Below the pieces are notes generated by a model. That model was not told the DNA's origin and ran no database searches. It was given only the letters and a program-made list of their open reading frames with translations. Below, piece by piece: positions 8,948 through 17,591 of a stretch of DNA of 64,000 bases (positions are counted from its first letter, which is position 1; each line of letters opens with the position of its first letter). The translations under genes were made by a program, and so were the position numbers. Source of the stretch: Streptomyces lacrimifluminis (GTDB lineage: Bacteria > Actinomycetota > Actinomycetes > Streptomycetales > Streptomycetaceae); NCBI RefSeq assembly GCF_014646095.1, contig NZ_BMMU01000018.1, positions 123,362-187,361 on the forward strand. The letters are read 5' to 3'.

Positions 8948-10993
8948 ATGACCTCCGCCTCCCCGTCCCGTCTGCCGTACGGGCCGGACGGTGACTCCGT
9001 GCCCCGTCTCGCGTACGGCGCCGACTACAACCCCGAGCAGTGGCCTCGGGAGGTGTGGGAGGAGGACGTACGGCTGATGCAGGAGGCCGGCGTCAACATC
9101 GTCTCGGTGGGGATCTTCTCCTGGGCCCGTATCCAGCCGGACGCGGACACCTGGGACTTCGGATGGCTCGACGAGGTCATGGACCTGCTGCACGAGGGCG
9201 GGATCGGCGTCGATCTGGCCACCGCGACCGCGTCCCCGCCGCCCTGGCTCACCACCGCGCACCCGGAGATCCTCCCGGTGACGGCCACCGGCGAGACGGT
9301 CTGGCCGGGCGCCCGTCAGCACTGGCGGCCCACCTCCCCGGTCTTCCGCAGCCATGCGCTCGGCCTGGTCCGGAAGATGGCGGAACGATACGCCAACCAC
9401 CCGGCCCTGGTTGCCTGGCACATCTCGAACGAGCTGGGCTGCCACAACATCTACGACTTCTCGGACGACGCGGCCCAATCCTTCCGCGACTGGCTGCGCG
9501 CCCGCTACACCACGCTCGACGCCCTCAACCACGCCTGGGGCACGGCGTTCTGGTCGCAGCGCTACAGCGACTGGGCGCAGATCCTGCCGCCCCGGCTGGC
9601 CGGCTCGCACCCGAACCCCACCCAGCAGCTGGACTTCAAGCGGTTCTCCTCGGACGCGCTGAAGGACTATCTGGTCGCCGAGCGGGACATCCTGCGCGAG
9701 TACACGCCCGAGGTTCCCATCACCACCAACTTCATGGTGATGGGCGGCACGAAGGGCATGAACTACCCGGACTGGGCAGGCGAGATCGACTTCGTCTCCA
9801 ACGACCACTACGTCCACCCCGGCCCGCAGGACCGCGACGAGCTGTCCTTCTCCGCCAACCTGACCAGCGGCATCGCGAGCGGCCGTCCGTGGTTCCTGAT
9901 GGAGCACTCCACCAGCGCGGTCAACTGGCAGCACGTCAACGTGGCCAAGCGCCCCGGTGAGCTGGCCCGTGACTCGCTGCTGCACGTCGCGCACGGCGCC
10001 GACGCCGTGTGCTTCTTCCAGTGGCGCCAGTCGGCGGCCGGCGCCGAGAAGTACCACTCCGCGATGGTGCCGCACGCCGGCGCCGACAGCGAGGTCTTCC
10101 GTGCGGTGGCCGACCTCGGCCGGACCCTGAAGGACCTGGCGCCGATCGCGGGCTCCGAGCGCGAACCGGCCCGCGTCGGGATCGTGTTCGACTGGGACTC
10201 CTGGTGGGCGAGCGAGCAGGACTCGCACCCCACCGCCCTCCTCGACTACCGCCAGGAGGGGCTGAACTGGTACTCGGCGCTCCTCTCCCTCGGCATCCGC
10301 GCCGATGTCGTCACCACGCGCACCGACTTCAGCCGCTACGACGTGCTGATCACCCCGGTCCTGCACATGGTCCCGGCGACGCTCGCCAAGGAGCTGACGC
10401 GGTACGCGGAGACGGGCGGCCATCTGGTCACCACGTACTTCTCCGGTGTCGTCGACGAGAACGACCACATCTGGCTCGGCGGCTACCCGGGCGCCCTGCG
10501 CGACGTACTCGGCATCCGCGTCGAGGAGTTCGGCCCGCTGCTCGACGGCGAGTCGGTGGACGTGGACGGCGGCGCTACGGGCACGGTGTGGACCGACCGG
10601 ATCGACGTCACCGACCCCGAGGTCGAGGTCCTCGCCCGCTACCGCTCGGGCGCGTACGCGGGCCGCCCCGCCGTCACCCGCCGTACGACGGGCGGGGGTT
10701 CGGCGTCGTACGTCTCCACGCGTCTCGGCGTCGACGGCCTCGCGGCGCTGCTGCCGGCGCTGCTCGCGCCGGCCGGGGTCGACAGCGAGCTGCCCGAACC
10801 CGCCCGTGGGCGCGTCGAGTTGACCGTACGGCAGGGCGGCGGAAGCCGTTTCCTGTTCCTGGTGAACCGGAGCGAGGAGGAGGTACCGCTGCCCGGCCTC
10901 GACGGAGAGCGGCTGTCCGGCGGCACGGATGCCGACGGTGTCCTCGTCCTCGCACCGAGGGAAGTCGCCGTACTGCGCCGGCCCGCCCCCTGA
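8948..10993 (+). CDS. GH42 beta-galactosidase
   Basis: 681 residues, the normal length for glycoside hydrolase family 42. It opens with ADYNPEQWPREVWEEDVRLM, followed by the catalytic barrel. The acid/base is Glu162 in HISNELGC and the nucleophile Glu319 in WFLMEHSTSAVNWQ. The trimerisation domain begins near 400 (VGIVFDWDSWWASEQD), and a small beta domain closes the protein. No signal peptide is visible, so it acts inside the cell on imported beta-galactosides. The start follows GGAAGGATCACC. With the importer and secreted GH30 enzymes it would complete a galactan pathway. Confidence 0.95.
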   Translation: MTSASPSRLPYGPDGDSVPRLAYGADYNPEQWPREVWEEDVRLMQEAGVNIVSVGIFSWARIQPDADTWDFGWLDEVMDLLHEGGIGVDLATATASPPPWLTTAHPEILPVTATGETVWPGARQHWRPTSPVFRSHALGLVRKMAERYANHPALVAWHISNELGCHNIYDFSDDAAQSFRDWLRARYTTLDALNHAWGTAFWSQRYSDWAQILPPRLAGSHPNPTQQLDFKRFSSDALKDYLVAERDILREYTPEVPITTNFMVMGGTKGMNYPDWAGEIDFVSNDHYVHPGPQDRDELSFSANLTSGIASGRPWFLMEHSTSAVNWQHVNVAKRPGELARDSLLHVAHGADAVCFFQWRQSAAGAEKYHSAMVPHAGADSEVFRAVADLGRTLKDLAPIAGSEREPARVGIVFDWDSWWASEQDSHPTALLDYRQEGLNWYSALLSLGIRADVVTTRTDFSRYDVLITPVLHMVPATLAKELTRYAETGGHLVTTYFSGVVDENDHIWLGGYPGALRDVLGIRVEEFGPLLDGESVDVDGGATGTVWTDRIDVTDPEVEVLARYRSGAYAGRPAVTRRTTGGGSASYVSTRLGVDGLAALLPALLAPAGVDSELPEPARGRVELTVRQGGGSRFLFLVNRSEEEVPLPGLDGERLSGGTDADGVLVLAPREVAVLRRPAP

Positions 10994-11137
10994 GCGACAC
11001 CCCGCACCACACTCGCACCACCCCTGAACTCCCCTGATCCAAGGGGCACACCGTCGTGCCCCGTGTCCGTGCGCACCCGCGTACGGTCCGGGCACGGCGG
11101 TCCACCGCAGCGACCACATCTGAGTTGGGAGCACACG

Positions 11138-13189
11138 TTGGCACGCCGTACCCGCACGCGACACCTTCTGGGAGTCGTCGGCATCACCGCTCTGGCCACT
11201 TCGGCCGCCCTGGTCAGCGCGCCTTCACCGGACGCGCAGGCGGCGGCCGAGGCAGCGGCCTCGTCCGTCACGGTCACCCCCGATCCCTCGTACAAGCAGG
11301 AGAAGTTCGAGGGCTGGGGCACCAGTCTGGTCTGGTTCGCCAACGCGACCGGCGACTATCCCCCGGCGGTCCGCGAGAAGCTCGCGAAGCTGCTGTTCGG
11401 TGACGACGGGCTGGCGCTGAACATCGCCCGGTACAACATCGGCGGCGGCAACGCCCCCGACGTGAAGGACTACCTGCGGGCCGGCGGAGCCGTCGAGGGC
11501 TGGTGGAAGGCGCCCGCGGGCACCACCCGCGAGGACACCGACTGGTGGAGCGCCGACGACGCGGCCGACTGGAACCCGAAGGCGGACCAGACCCAGCGCT
11601 GGTGGGTTGACCGCATCAAGAAGGACATCACCCACTGGGAGACGTTCAGCAACTCGCCGCCCTGGTTCATGACGGAGAGCGGCTATGTCTCCGGCGGTTT
11701 CAACGCCAACACCGACCAGCTGAAGGCCGATTCGGTCGACGACTTCGCTGCCTACATGGCGGGAGCGACGAAGCGCCTGGAGAAAGCCGAGGGCATCAAG
11801 GTCGACATCGTCGACCCGTTCAACGAGCCCAACACCGGTTACTGGAGCACCCGTCTGGGCGCCGACGGCCAGCCTGTCGGCGGTCGTCAGGAGGGCGCCC
11901 ACATCGGCCCCGAGCTCCAGCAGAAGGTTCTCGCCGCGCTGGCCCCCGCGCTGAAGAAGGCGAAGGTCAAGTCCGAGATCTCGGCGATGGACGAGACCAA
12001 CCCGTCCATCTTCGCGACCAACTGGAACTCCTACTCGCAGGATTCCAAGGACCTCGTGGACCAGATGAACGTCCACACCTACGGCACCGGGCAGCGCACC
12101 ACCGTGCGCGACCTCGCCAAGGCGGCCGACAAGCCGCTGTGGATGAGCGAGGTCGAGGGCGACTGGGGCGACGGGCAGAGCTTCACGGACATGCGTCCAG
12201 GGCTCGGCCTCGCCCAGCAGATCGTCAACGACCTGCGTGAACTGGAGCCCCAGGCCTGGGTGTTCTGGCAGCCGGTCGAGGACTACGACAACATGAAGCC
12301 CGGTGGCGAATCCGCCAAGGGCGGCAACTGGGGCAGCATCCAGCTGTCGTTCAGCTGCAAGAAGACGGACACGCTGGCGTCGTGCCCGATCTACACGAAC
12401 ACCAAGTTCGACACCGCCCGCAACTTCACGCACTTCATCAAGCCGGGCGACAAGCTGATCAAGGTGGACGACACCTCCAGCGCCGCGGCCGTGACCAAGG
12501 ACGGCAAGGGCGCCTCGCTCGTCCACGTCAACAGCACCACCGCGGCGCGGGACGTCACCATCGACCTGTCCAAGTTCCGCACCGTCAAGGGCAACGCGAC
12601 CGTCACACCGACCGTGACCAGCGCCGACGGCAAGCTCAAGCGGCAGGCCCCGGTCAAGGTCGTCGACGGCAAGGCCACGTACACGGTCCCCGCCCAGTCC
12701 GTGACCTCCTTCGCCGTCAAGGGCGTCTCGGGTGTCGCGAAGAACGCGGGCCTGTTCAGCAAGGGCCACTCCTACACGCTGACCGGCGTGCAGAGCGGCA
12801 AGGCCGTGACCGTCGCCGCCAACGGCAAGAGCCTGGTGATCGGGTCGGCCAACGGCACGGTCGCGCAGCAGTGGCAGCTCGACGCCCGGCACGGTGACAA
12901 GGGCGCCCGCCAGCGGTACGTGTTCGCCAACCCGGCCGAGGGCAAGCGACTGGCCGTCCGCGACAACGTCCCCGTGGTGGAGAGCGACACGGGCAAGCGG
13001 GATCCGGCCACCGAGTGGATCATGTCGACCACCGGTGACGGGACGTGGACCCTGATCAACGTGGCCACCGGCCGCCTTCTGGAGGTCGGCGGCCAGGCGA
13101 CCACCGAGGGTGCCGCCGTCACCACGTGGCTGGCCAACTCCGGCTCGAACCAGCGCTGGAGGGTCACGGACGTGACCGACCGGAGCTGA
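11138..13189 (+). CDS. Secreted GH30 hydrolase with ricin-type module, likely endo-beta-1,6-galactanase
   Basis: 683 residues from a TTG start preceded by GGGAG; the frame continues upstream to a GTG at 11063, but the added residues lack sense and would precede the signal peptide. The signal LLGVVGITALATSAALVSA ends near 38. The GH30 barrel follows: FEGWGTSLVWFA, NIARYNIGGGNAPD, acid/base Glu230 in VDPFNEPNTGYW, and nucleophile Glu338 in LWMSEVEGDWG, then the side beta domain. A ricin-type trefoil at about 545-680 matches the cut gene at the left edge. FNEPNTGYW and the long WWS insertion resemble beta-1,6-galactanases more than glucocerebrosidases; the exact linkage is inference. Confidence 0.88.
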   Translation: MARRTRTRHLLGVVGITALATSAALVSAPSPDAQAAAEAAASSVTVTPDPSYKQEKFEGWGTSLVWFANATGDYPPAVREKLAKLLFGDDGLALNIARYNIGGGNAPDVKDYLRAGGAVEGWWKAPAGTTREDTDWWSADDAADWNPKADQTQRWWVDRIKKDITHWETFSNSPPWFMTESGYVSGGFNANTDQLKADSVDDFAAYMAGATKRLEKAEGIKVDIVDPFNEPNTGYWSTRLGADGQPVGGRQEGAHIGPELQQKVLAALAPALKKAKVKSEISAMDETNPSIFATNWNSYSQDSKDLVDQMNVHTYGTGQRTTVRDLAKAADKPLWMSEVEGDWGDGQSFTDMRPGLGLAQQIVNDLRELEPQAWVFWQPVEDYDNMKPGGESAKGGNWGSIQLSFSCKKTDTLASCPIYTNTKFDTARNFTHFIKPGDKLIKVDDTSSAAAVTKDGKGASLVHVNSTTAARDVTIDLSKFRTVKGNATVTPTVTSADGKLKRQAPVKVVDGKATYTVPAQSVTSFAVKGVSGVAKNAGLFSKGHSYTLTGVQSGKAVTVAANGKSLVIGSANGTVAQQWQLDARHGDKGARQRYVFANPAEGKRLAVRDNVPVVESDTGKRDPATEWIMSTTGDGTWTLINVATGRLLEVGGQATTEGAAVTTWLANSGSNQRWRVTDVTDRS

Positions 13190-13206
13190 CCCGGTAGTTC
13201 GTCCAT

Positions 13207-13258
13207 GAAGGCCGCCTTCCGTGAGCCCCGATACCCGGGTCACGGGGAGGCGGCCTTC
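13207..13258. terminator. Hairpin after the GH30 gene
   Basis: GAAGGCCGCCT (13207-13217) pairs with AGGCGGCCTTC (13248-13258); the intervening bases add a second short stem (CGTGA with TCACG). It begins 17 bases after the GH30 stop. Confidence 0.7.
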
Positions 13259-13331
13259 GCCGTGCCCGGGGCGTCCGAGGCGGCCCGCAACCCTCTCGCA
13301 ACGTCCGGCGCGGTCCACTGGGACGGTGGAG

Positions 13332-13691
13332 ATGCCCGAGAAGGACCCGCGCGTCGAACTGACCCCAACCGCCGCCGAACTGCTGCGGCGACTGCACGCG
13401 ATGCACGGCCCGCTGATGTTCCACCAGTCCGGCGGCTGCTGCGACGGCAGCGCGCCCATGTGCTTTCCTGCGGGCGAGTTCCGGACCGGCGGCTCGGACA
13501 TCCTGCTCGCCGAACTGGTGGTCGAGGGTGTCCCCGAACCGGTGACGTTCTGGATGTCGCGCAGCCAGTACGAGGTATGGAGTCACACCCGGTTGATCGT
13601 GGACGTCGTACCGGGCCGGGGCAGCGGTTTCTCCCTGGAGGCGCCCGAAGGAGTGCGCTTCCTGATCCGTTCCCGGGTCGTCAACGTCTAG
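13332..13691 (+). CDS. DUF779 family protein
   Basis: 119 residues. The body contains MFHQSGGCCDGSAPMC, the cysteine-rich signature of DUF779, and ends RFLIRSRVVN. Members are usually found beside aldehyde or alcohol dehydrogenase genes, with unknown function; here the neighbours are a GH30 hydrolase and a secreted protein, so it stands alone. ATG 13332 has GGTGGAG immediately upstream, too close to be ideal; a GTG at 13326 in the same frame is equally possible. Confidence 0.8.
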   Translation: MPEKDPRVELTPTAAELLRRLHAMHGPLMFHQSGGCCDGSAPMCFPAGEFRTGGSDILLAELVVEGVPEPVTFWMSRSQYEVWSHTRLIVDVVPGRGSGFSLEAPEGVRFLIRSRVVNV

Positions 13692-13778
13692 CCTCCCGCG
13701 CGCCCCCGCACGGCTCATCGTCACCTGTCGCGCTCCCCTTGCGCCCTGCCACAGTTGACGGAACTTCAGGGGGCCCGA

Positions 13779-15014
13779 ATGCGTGGAAGCGGACGGTTCA
13801 GAGCGGGCAGAACAGCAGTCTCCTTGCTCGCGGTACTCGGAACGCTGGCCGGCGCGGCCCTGACGGGGGCGGCACCGGCCAGCGGCGCGCCGAGGGCCAC
13901 TCGGATCGCGCCGGGCGTGCGCTACGCGCAGTTCGACATCGTGGCGGCCAAGGGGGTGACCCACGCGCACCTGCTGAGCGTCGACCTCGGCAACGCACGG
14001 GTACGGGTCGGCCTTCTCCACGCGGGGGCGGTGGCGGCGCGGGCCGCCGTCTCCAGGCTGGCCGACGCCAAGGGCGCCGTCGCGGGCGTCAACGGCGACT
14101 TCTTCAACCTCAGCGAGGTTCAGCATCCGGGGGTCGCGGCCACGGGCGCGTCCGTGGGCCCGGCGATCGCGAGCGGCGTGGCGCTCAAGGCGGCGGTGCC
14201 GAACGGCCAGCGCTTCGGCCCCCCGATGCCACCCGGCGTCACCACCAGGGCCGTCCTCGGCGTGGGCACCGACAGAAGGGCCCGGCTGGACAACCTCAGC
14301 CTGTCGGGCAGCGTCGGCACGCCCGCGGGACAGTTCACGCTCGGCGGGCTCAACCAGTACGCGCTGCCGGTGGGTTCCATCGGCGCGTTCACCCCGGCCT
14401 GGGGCAGCGTCTCCCGGGCGCGGGCGGTGTGCGGCACGGACACCGACCGGGCCGCGCCGTGCAGCACGGACACGTACGAGGTGACGGTGCGACGCGGCAA
14501 GGTCGTCCGCACCGCGAACTCCCCCGGTGGTGGTGCCATCGCCGCCAACACCACCGTCCTGGTGGGCCGGGAGGCGGGCGCGCGGCACCTGCGGAAACTG
14601 TCCGTCGGCGCGTCGGTAACGGTCAGGAGCCGTCTCGTGGCGGCCACGAGCCGCGTCCCGTACCGCTTCGCCCTCGGCGGCTACCCGGTGCTGAAGGGCG
14701 GCCGGCCACTGACGGGCCTCGACAACGGTACCGCCGCCGTGCGCACCGCCGCGGGCATCGCGAACGGCGGGCGCAAGCTGCTGCTGCTCGCGGTGGACGG
14801 TGCGCCCAAGTACCGCAGCGGTCTGACGGTCGCCGAAGTCGCCTCCACCATGCGGAAGTTGGGCTCGGTCGACGCCTTCAACCTGGACGGCGGCGGCTCC
14901 ACGACCTTCGTCGCCAGAGCACCGGGGGCGAGCAGGGTCACCGTACGCAACCATCCGACCGGCGGCTCCGAACGGCCCGTCCCGAACGCCATCGGAGTCT
15001 TTCTGACGCCCTGA
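13779..15014 (+). CDS. Secreted phosphodiester-glycosidase-domain (NAGPA/DUF2233) protein
   Basis: 411 residues. A signal peptide (RAGRTAVSLLAVLGTLAGAAL to about 35) leads a domain with AGVNGDFFNL, LGGYPVLKGG and the closing AFNLDGGGSTTF, characteristic of the phosphodiester glycosidase fold seen in the mammalian mannose-6-phosphate uncovering enzyme. Bacterial relatives are secreted and act on or bind cell-surface or extracellular glycans; the substrate is not known. AGGGGG lies five bases before the chosen ATG. It stands by itself between a rightward gene and a leftward membrane protein. Confidence 0.85.
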   Translation: MRGSGRFRAGRTAVSLLAVLGTLAGAALTGAAPASGAPRATRIAPGVRYAQFDIVAAKGVTHAHLLSVDLGNARVRVGLLHAGAVAARAAVSRLADAKGAVAGVNGDFFNLSEVQHPGVAATGASVGPAIASGVALKAAVPNGQRFGPPMPPGVTTRAVLGVGTDRRARLDNLSLSGSVGTPAGQFTLGGLNQYALPVGSIGAFTPAWGSVSRARAVCGTDTDRAAPCSTDTYEVTVRRGKVVRTANSPGGGAIAANTTVLVGREAGARHLRKLSVGASVTVRSRLVAATSRVPYRFALGGYPVLKGGRPLTGLDNGTAAVRTAAGIANGGRKLLLLAVDGAPKYRSGLTVAEVASTMRKLGSVDAFNLDGGGSTTFVARAPGASRVTVRNHPTGGSERPVPNAIGVFLTP

Positions 15015-15041
15015 CGCCCTGCCGCCCCGAATGTCCTGCCT

Positions 15042-15236
15042 TCAGGGCTTGAGGCTGCTCACGATGTCCGCCGTCGCCGTGATCCCGCTGTGGATGGTCG
15101 GCGCGACGTTCGTGCTCGCCAGATAGAAGCCGAGCAGGACGCAGACCACGGCGTGGCTGGTCTTCAGCGCGCCGCTGCGCAGGAAGACCACCGCCAGGAT
15201 CAGGAGCAGCACCACCACAGAGATGGAAATGGCCAT
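15042..15236 (-). CDS. Small two-helix membrane protein
   Basis: 64 residues with two hydrophobic segments: ISISVVVLLLILAVVFLRSG (3-22) and SHAVVCVLLGFYLASTN (28-44), then APTIHSGITATADIVSSLKP. The start is supported by a strong GGAGGAGG six bases upstream. I believe similar proteins occur in many Streptomyces, but I know no function. It converges on the secreted protein gene, with 27 bases between the two ends. Confidence 0.75.
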   Translation of the reverse strand: MAISISVVVLLLILAVVFLRSGALKTSHAVVCVLLGFYLASTNVAPTIHSGITATADIVSSLKP

Positions 15237-15371
15237 CGTCAACCTCCTCCGCCACGCCCAGTTCGCGGCTTTCGGCCGCAAGTGTGGCGCAGCGGAGGGT
15301 TCGTCCGTGCGGCTGACGTGTCGGCCGAACGTGTGGTCTCTCGTGGGTACTGGAGAGCGACTACGGCACGG

Positions 15372-16235
15372 CTACGGCGTCCCGTGGGCGTCGAGGAACG
15401 CTTCGAGCCCGGCCAGGTCGTCGGTGTTGAGGTGGTCGACGCCCGCCGCGAGGAGCTCGCCCCACAGGGCGTCCCGGGCGGGGCCGGCCGCATCGGGCGT
15501 GGCCCAGAAGCGCACCCGCTGCCCGCGGGCGTGGGCCGCCGACACCATGCCGTTCAGCCTGGCGCGCTCGGCGGCCGGGAACGGTCCGACTCCCAGCCAG
15601 GTGAAGTTGCGTGTCCAGTTGTCGGAGATCAGCGGCACGAAGGAGGCCGGCGTTGAGGTACCGAGATCGGCGAGGCGCCCGTCGTAGAAGGCACGCCGTA
15701 CGCTCTGCGCCTCCATGGGCACCCGGGCGGCCCGGTCGCCGGAGATCACGGCGGTGACCGGGCCGGGGTGGACCCGGCCGTGGGCGTATGTGGTGAACAG
15801 GCCCCGACAGCGGCGGAGATGGCGGTCGAGTTCGAGATACGTCGACGCGCCCTCGGTCTTGATGTCGATGAGGAGCTGGAGCGGTCGGCGGTAACCCCGG
15901 TACACGGAGCCGTAGTTGGCCTTCACGCGGGCGGCGAGGGTGTCCAGGTAGAGGGATTCGAGGGTACGGGCCGGGTCGAGGTCCCCGGGGTCGTGGGCGA
16001 CGAGGAGCTGGTCGCCGACGAGGTAGATGTCGGCCTCGACGCTGCCGAAGCGGTGCTCGAGGGCGTCGAGGAGCGGGCGGGGGTGTTCGTAGTCGTTGTG
16101 GGCGTGGGCGCGCCACAACGGGCGTGGACCGTACGTCGGTTCATCCGCGAGGGCGCGCGCGGCGGGCAGGACGACGGTGCCCGCGAGGGCGGCGCCGAAG
16201 GCGGTGAGGGCTCTGCGACGGGTGGTGAGGGCCAT
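15372..16235 (-). CDS. Tat-exported GDPD/PLC-like phosphodiesterase-fold protein
   Basis: 287 residues. The start MALTTRRRALTAFGAALAG is a twin-arginine signal. The mature domain has WRAHAHNDYEHPRPLLDALE, VEADIYLVGDQLLVAHD and LLIDIKTEG, with the His, Glu and Asp placed as in glycerophosphodiester phosphodiesterase and PI-PLC barrels, and ends with HLNTDDLAGLEAFL. It probably hydrolyses a phosphodiester outside the cell, but residues normally binding glycerol cannot be confirmed here. It is single, with its own upstream gap of 185 bases that also contains the terminator of the next operon. Confidence 0.82.
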   Translation of the reverse strand: MALTTRRRALTAFGAALAGTVVLPAARALADEPTYGPRPLWRAHAHNDYEHPRPLLDALEHRFGSVEADIYLVGDQLLVAHDPGDLDPARTLESLYLDTLAARVKANYGSVYRGYRRPLQLLIDIKTEGASTYLELDRHLRRCRGLFTTYAHGRVHPGPVTAVISGDRAARVPMEAQSVRRAFYDGRLADLGTSTPASFVPLISDNWTRNFTWLGVGPFPAAERARLNGMVSAAHARGQRVRFWATPDAAGPARDALWGELLAAGVDHLNTDDLAGLEAFLDAHGTP

Positions 16236-16420
16236 GCGCTGCCTCCCTGGCTGGAGTTCATGTGGGGCTGACTCTGGAGCTGACCGAGGAACGACACTTC
16301 CGCGAGTATGCGGGCCGGGCGTGACCCGGCAGCAGGGCCCGGCAAGGGAGTTGGCCGACTTGCCACTGCGCGTTCATTGGTGCCGCGGTGTGTTCATCTC
16401 GGCCGCGCCGCGCACACGAA

Positions 16421-16453
16421 GAAGCCCGCCCCTCGGGCAGAGGGGCGGGCTTC
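16421..16453. terminator. 13-bp perfect hairpin ending the acyl-CoA dehydrogenase operon
   Basis: GAAGCCCGCCCCT (16421-16433) and AGGGGCGGGCTTC (16441-16453) are exactly complementary around a 7-base loop, 20 bases beyond the stop of the leftward operon. Confidence 0.85.
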
Positions 16454-16472
16454 GCAGTCGTACCGGGTGACG

Positions 16473-17591
16473 TCAGGGGGCGCGCAGGCCGACCAGTTCG
16501 GCGAGGGTGGCGCGGTGGCCGCCGGAGGTGCCGTACGCGATCGAGTCGGCCTTGGCGCGCTTGAGGCACAGGTGGGTCGGGTGCTCCCACGTCATGCCGA
16601 TGCCGCCGTGCAGCTGGAGTGCCTCCTCGGCGGCGCGGACGGCCACGGGAGCCGCGTAGGACTGGGCGACGGCGACCGCGACGTCGGAGTCCGCGCTGCC
16701 TGCGGCGAGGGCGTCCGCCGCGCTCCGGGCCGCCGCGCGCAGGCCGACGACCTCCAGCCAGAGCTGGGCCAGCCGGTGCTTGACGGCCTGGAAACCGCCG
16801 ACGGGCCGGTTGAACTGCTTGCGGTCCTTCAGATAGCGCACGGTCTCGGTCAACGCCCAGTCCGCGAGCCCGAGTTGCTCGGAGGCAAGCAGTCCGGCCC
16901 CGGCCCGCAGCGCACGTCGTACGGCGGGTTCGGCGTCGCCCAGCAGCCGGGCCGACGCTCCGTCGAAGGCGATCGTGGCGACCGGCCGGGTGAGGTCCAG
17001 GGAGACCTGCGGAGTGATGGTGACGGCGTTCGCGTCGATGGATACCGCGTACAGCCCGCCGTCGTCGGCCGGGACCAGTAGGACGTCGGCGGCCGTCGCG
17101 TCCGCGATACCGGTCAACTCGCCGTGCAGCACGCCCCCTTCGTGCAGGACGACCTTGTAGGCGCCGCCGGGTGCCACGTTCAGCGCGACAGTGAGGGCGC
17201 CGACCGTGCGGCCGGAGGCCAGTGCGGTGAGCAGCTCGCCCGCCGCGTCTCCGGTGCAGGCCAGCAGCGCCTCGGTGGCGACGACGGCACTCGTGAGGTA
17301 GGGGACGGGTGCGACGGCGCGCCCCAACTCCTCCAGCACGACGGCGACTTCACGGTGCGAGGCGCCCTGGCCGCCCTGCTCCTCCGGCACCAGGAGACCG
17401 GCGAGGCCCATGCCCTCGGCGAGGGACTTCCACAGGGAGAGGTCGTGCGGGGCGTCCGTCTCCATGCGGGTGATCACGCCGGCCGGATCGCAGTGGTCGG
17501 TGAGCAGGTCCCGGACGGCGGCGCGCAGCGCCTCCTCGTCCTCCGAGTACAGCAGGTCGGGCTCGGTGCTCGCGGTGCTCGGCGTGCTCAT
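16473..17591 (-). CDS. Acyl-CoA dehydrogenase, small paralog
   Basis: 372 residues. The N-terminal helical domain has LLVPEEQGGQGASHREVAVV, the middle domain is shorter and less conserved, and the C-terminal helices contain QLGLADWALTETVRYLKDR, KQFNRPVGGFQAVKHRLAQ and LQLHGGIGMTWEHPTHL. It would oxidise acyl-CoA with FAD and pass electrons to ETF. Its start overlaps the end of the preceding dehydrogenase by four bases. Paired ACADs of this kind form heteromeric enzymes in actinobacterial steroid and branched-acid catabolism (for example FadE pairs), so the two may form one complex; that is inference. Confidence 0.9.
   Translation of the reverse strand: MSTPSTASTEPDLLYSEDEEALRAAVRDLLTDHCDPAGVITRMETDAPHDLSLWKSLAEGMGLAGLLVPEEQGGQGASHREVAVVLEELGRAVAPVPYLTSAVVATEALLACTGDAAGELLTALASGRTVGALTVALNVAPGGAYKVVLHEGGVLHGELTGIADATAADVLLVPADDGGLYAVSIDANAVTITPQVSLDLTRPVATIAFDGASARLLGDAEPAVRRALRAGAGLLASEQLGLADWALTETVRYLKDRKQFNRPVGGFQAVKHRLAQLWLEVVGLRAAARSAADALAAGSADSDVAVAVAQSYAAPVAVRAAEEALQLHGGIGMTWEHPTHLCLKRAKADSIAYGTSGGHRATLAELVGLRAP

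Noticed and set aside
8762..11164. Very long open frame on the minus strand opposite GH42
   Set aside because: It is a shadow of high third-position GC; the plus strand has full GH42 motifs, and the reverse translation is rich in Arg, Gly and Val without any domain.
11225..13501. Long minus-strand frame opposite GH30
   Set aside because: Same cause; the plus strand carries a signal peptide, catalytic residues and trefoil.
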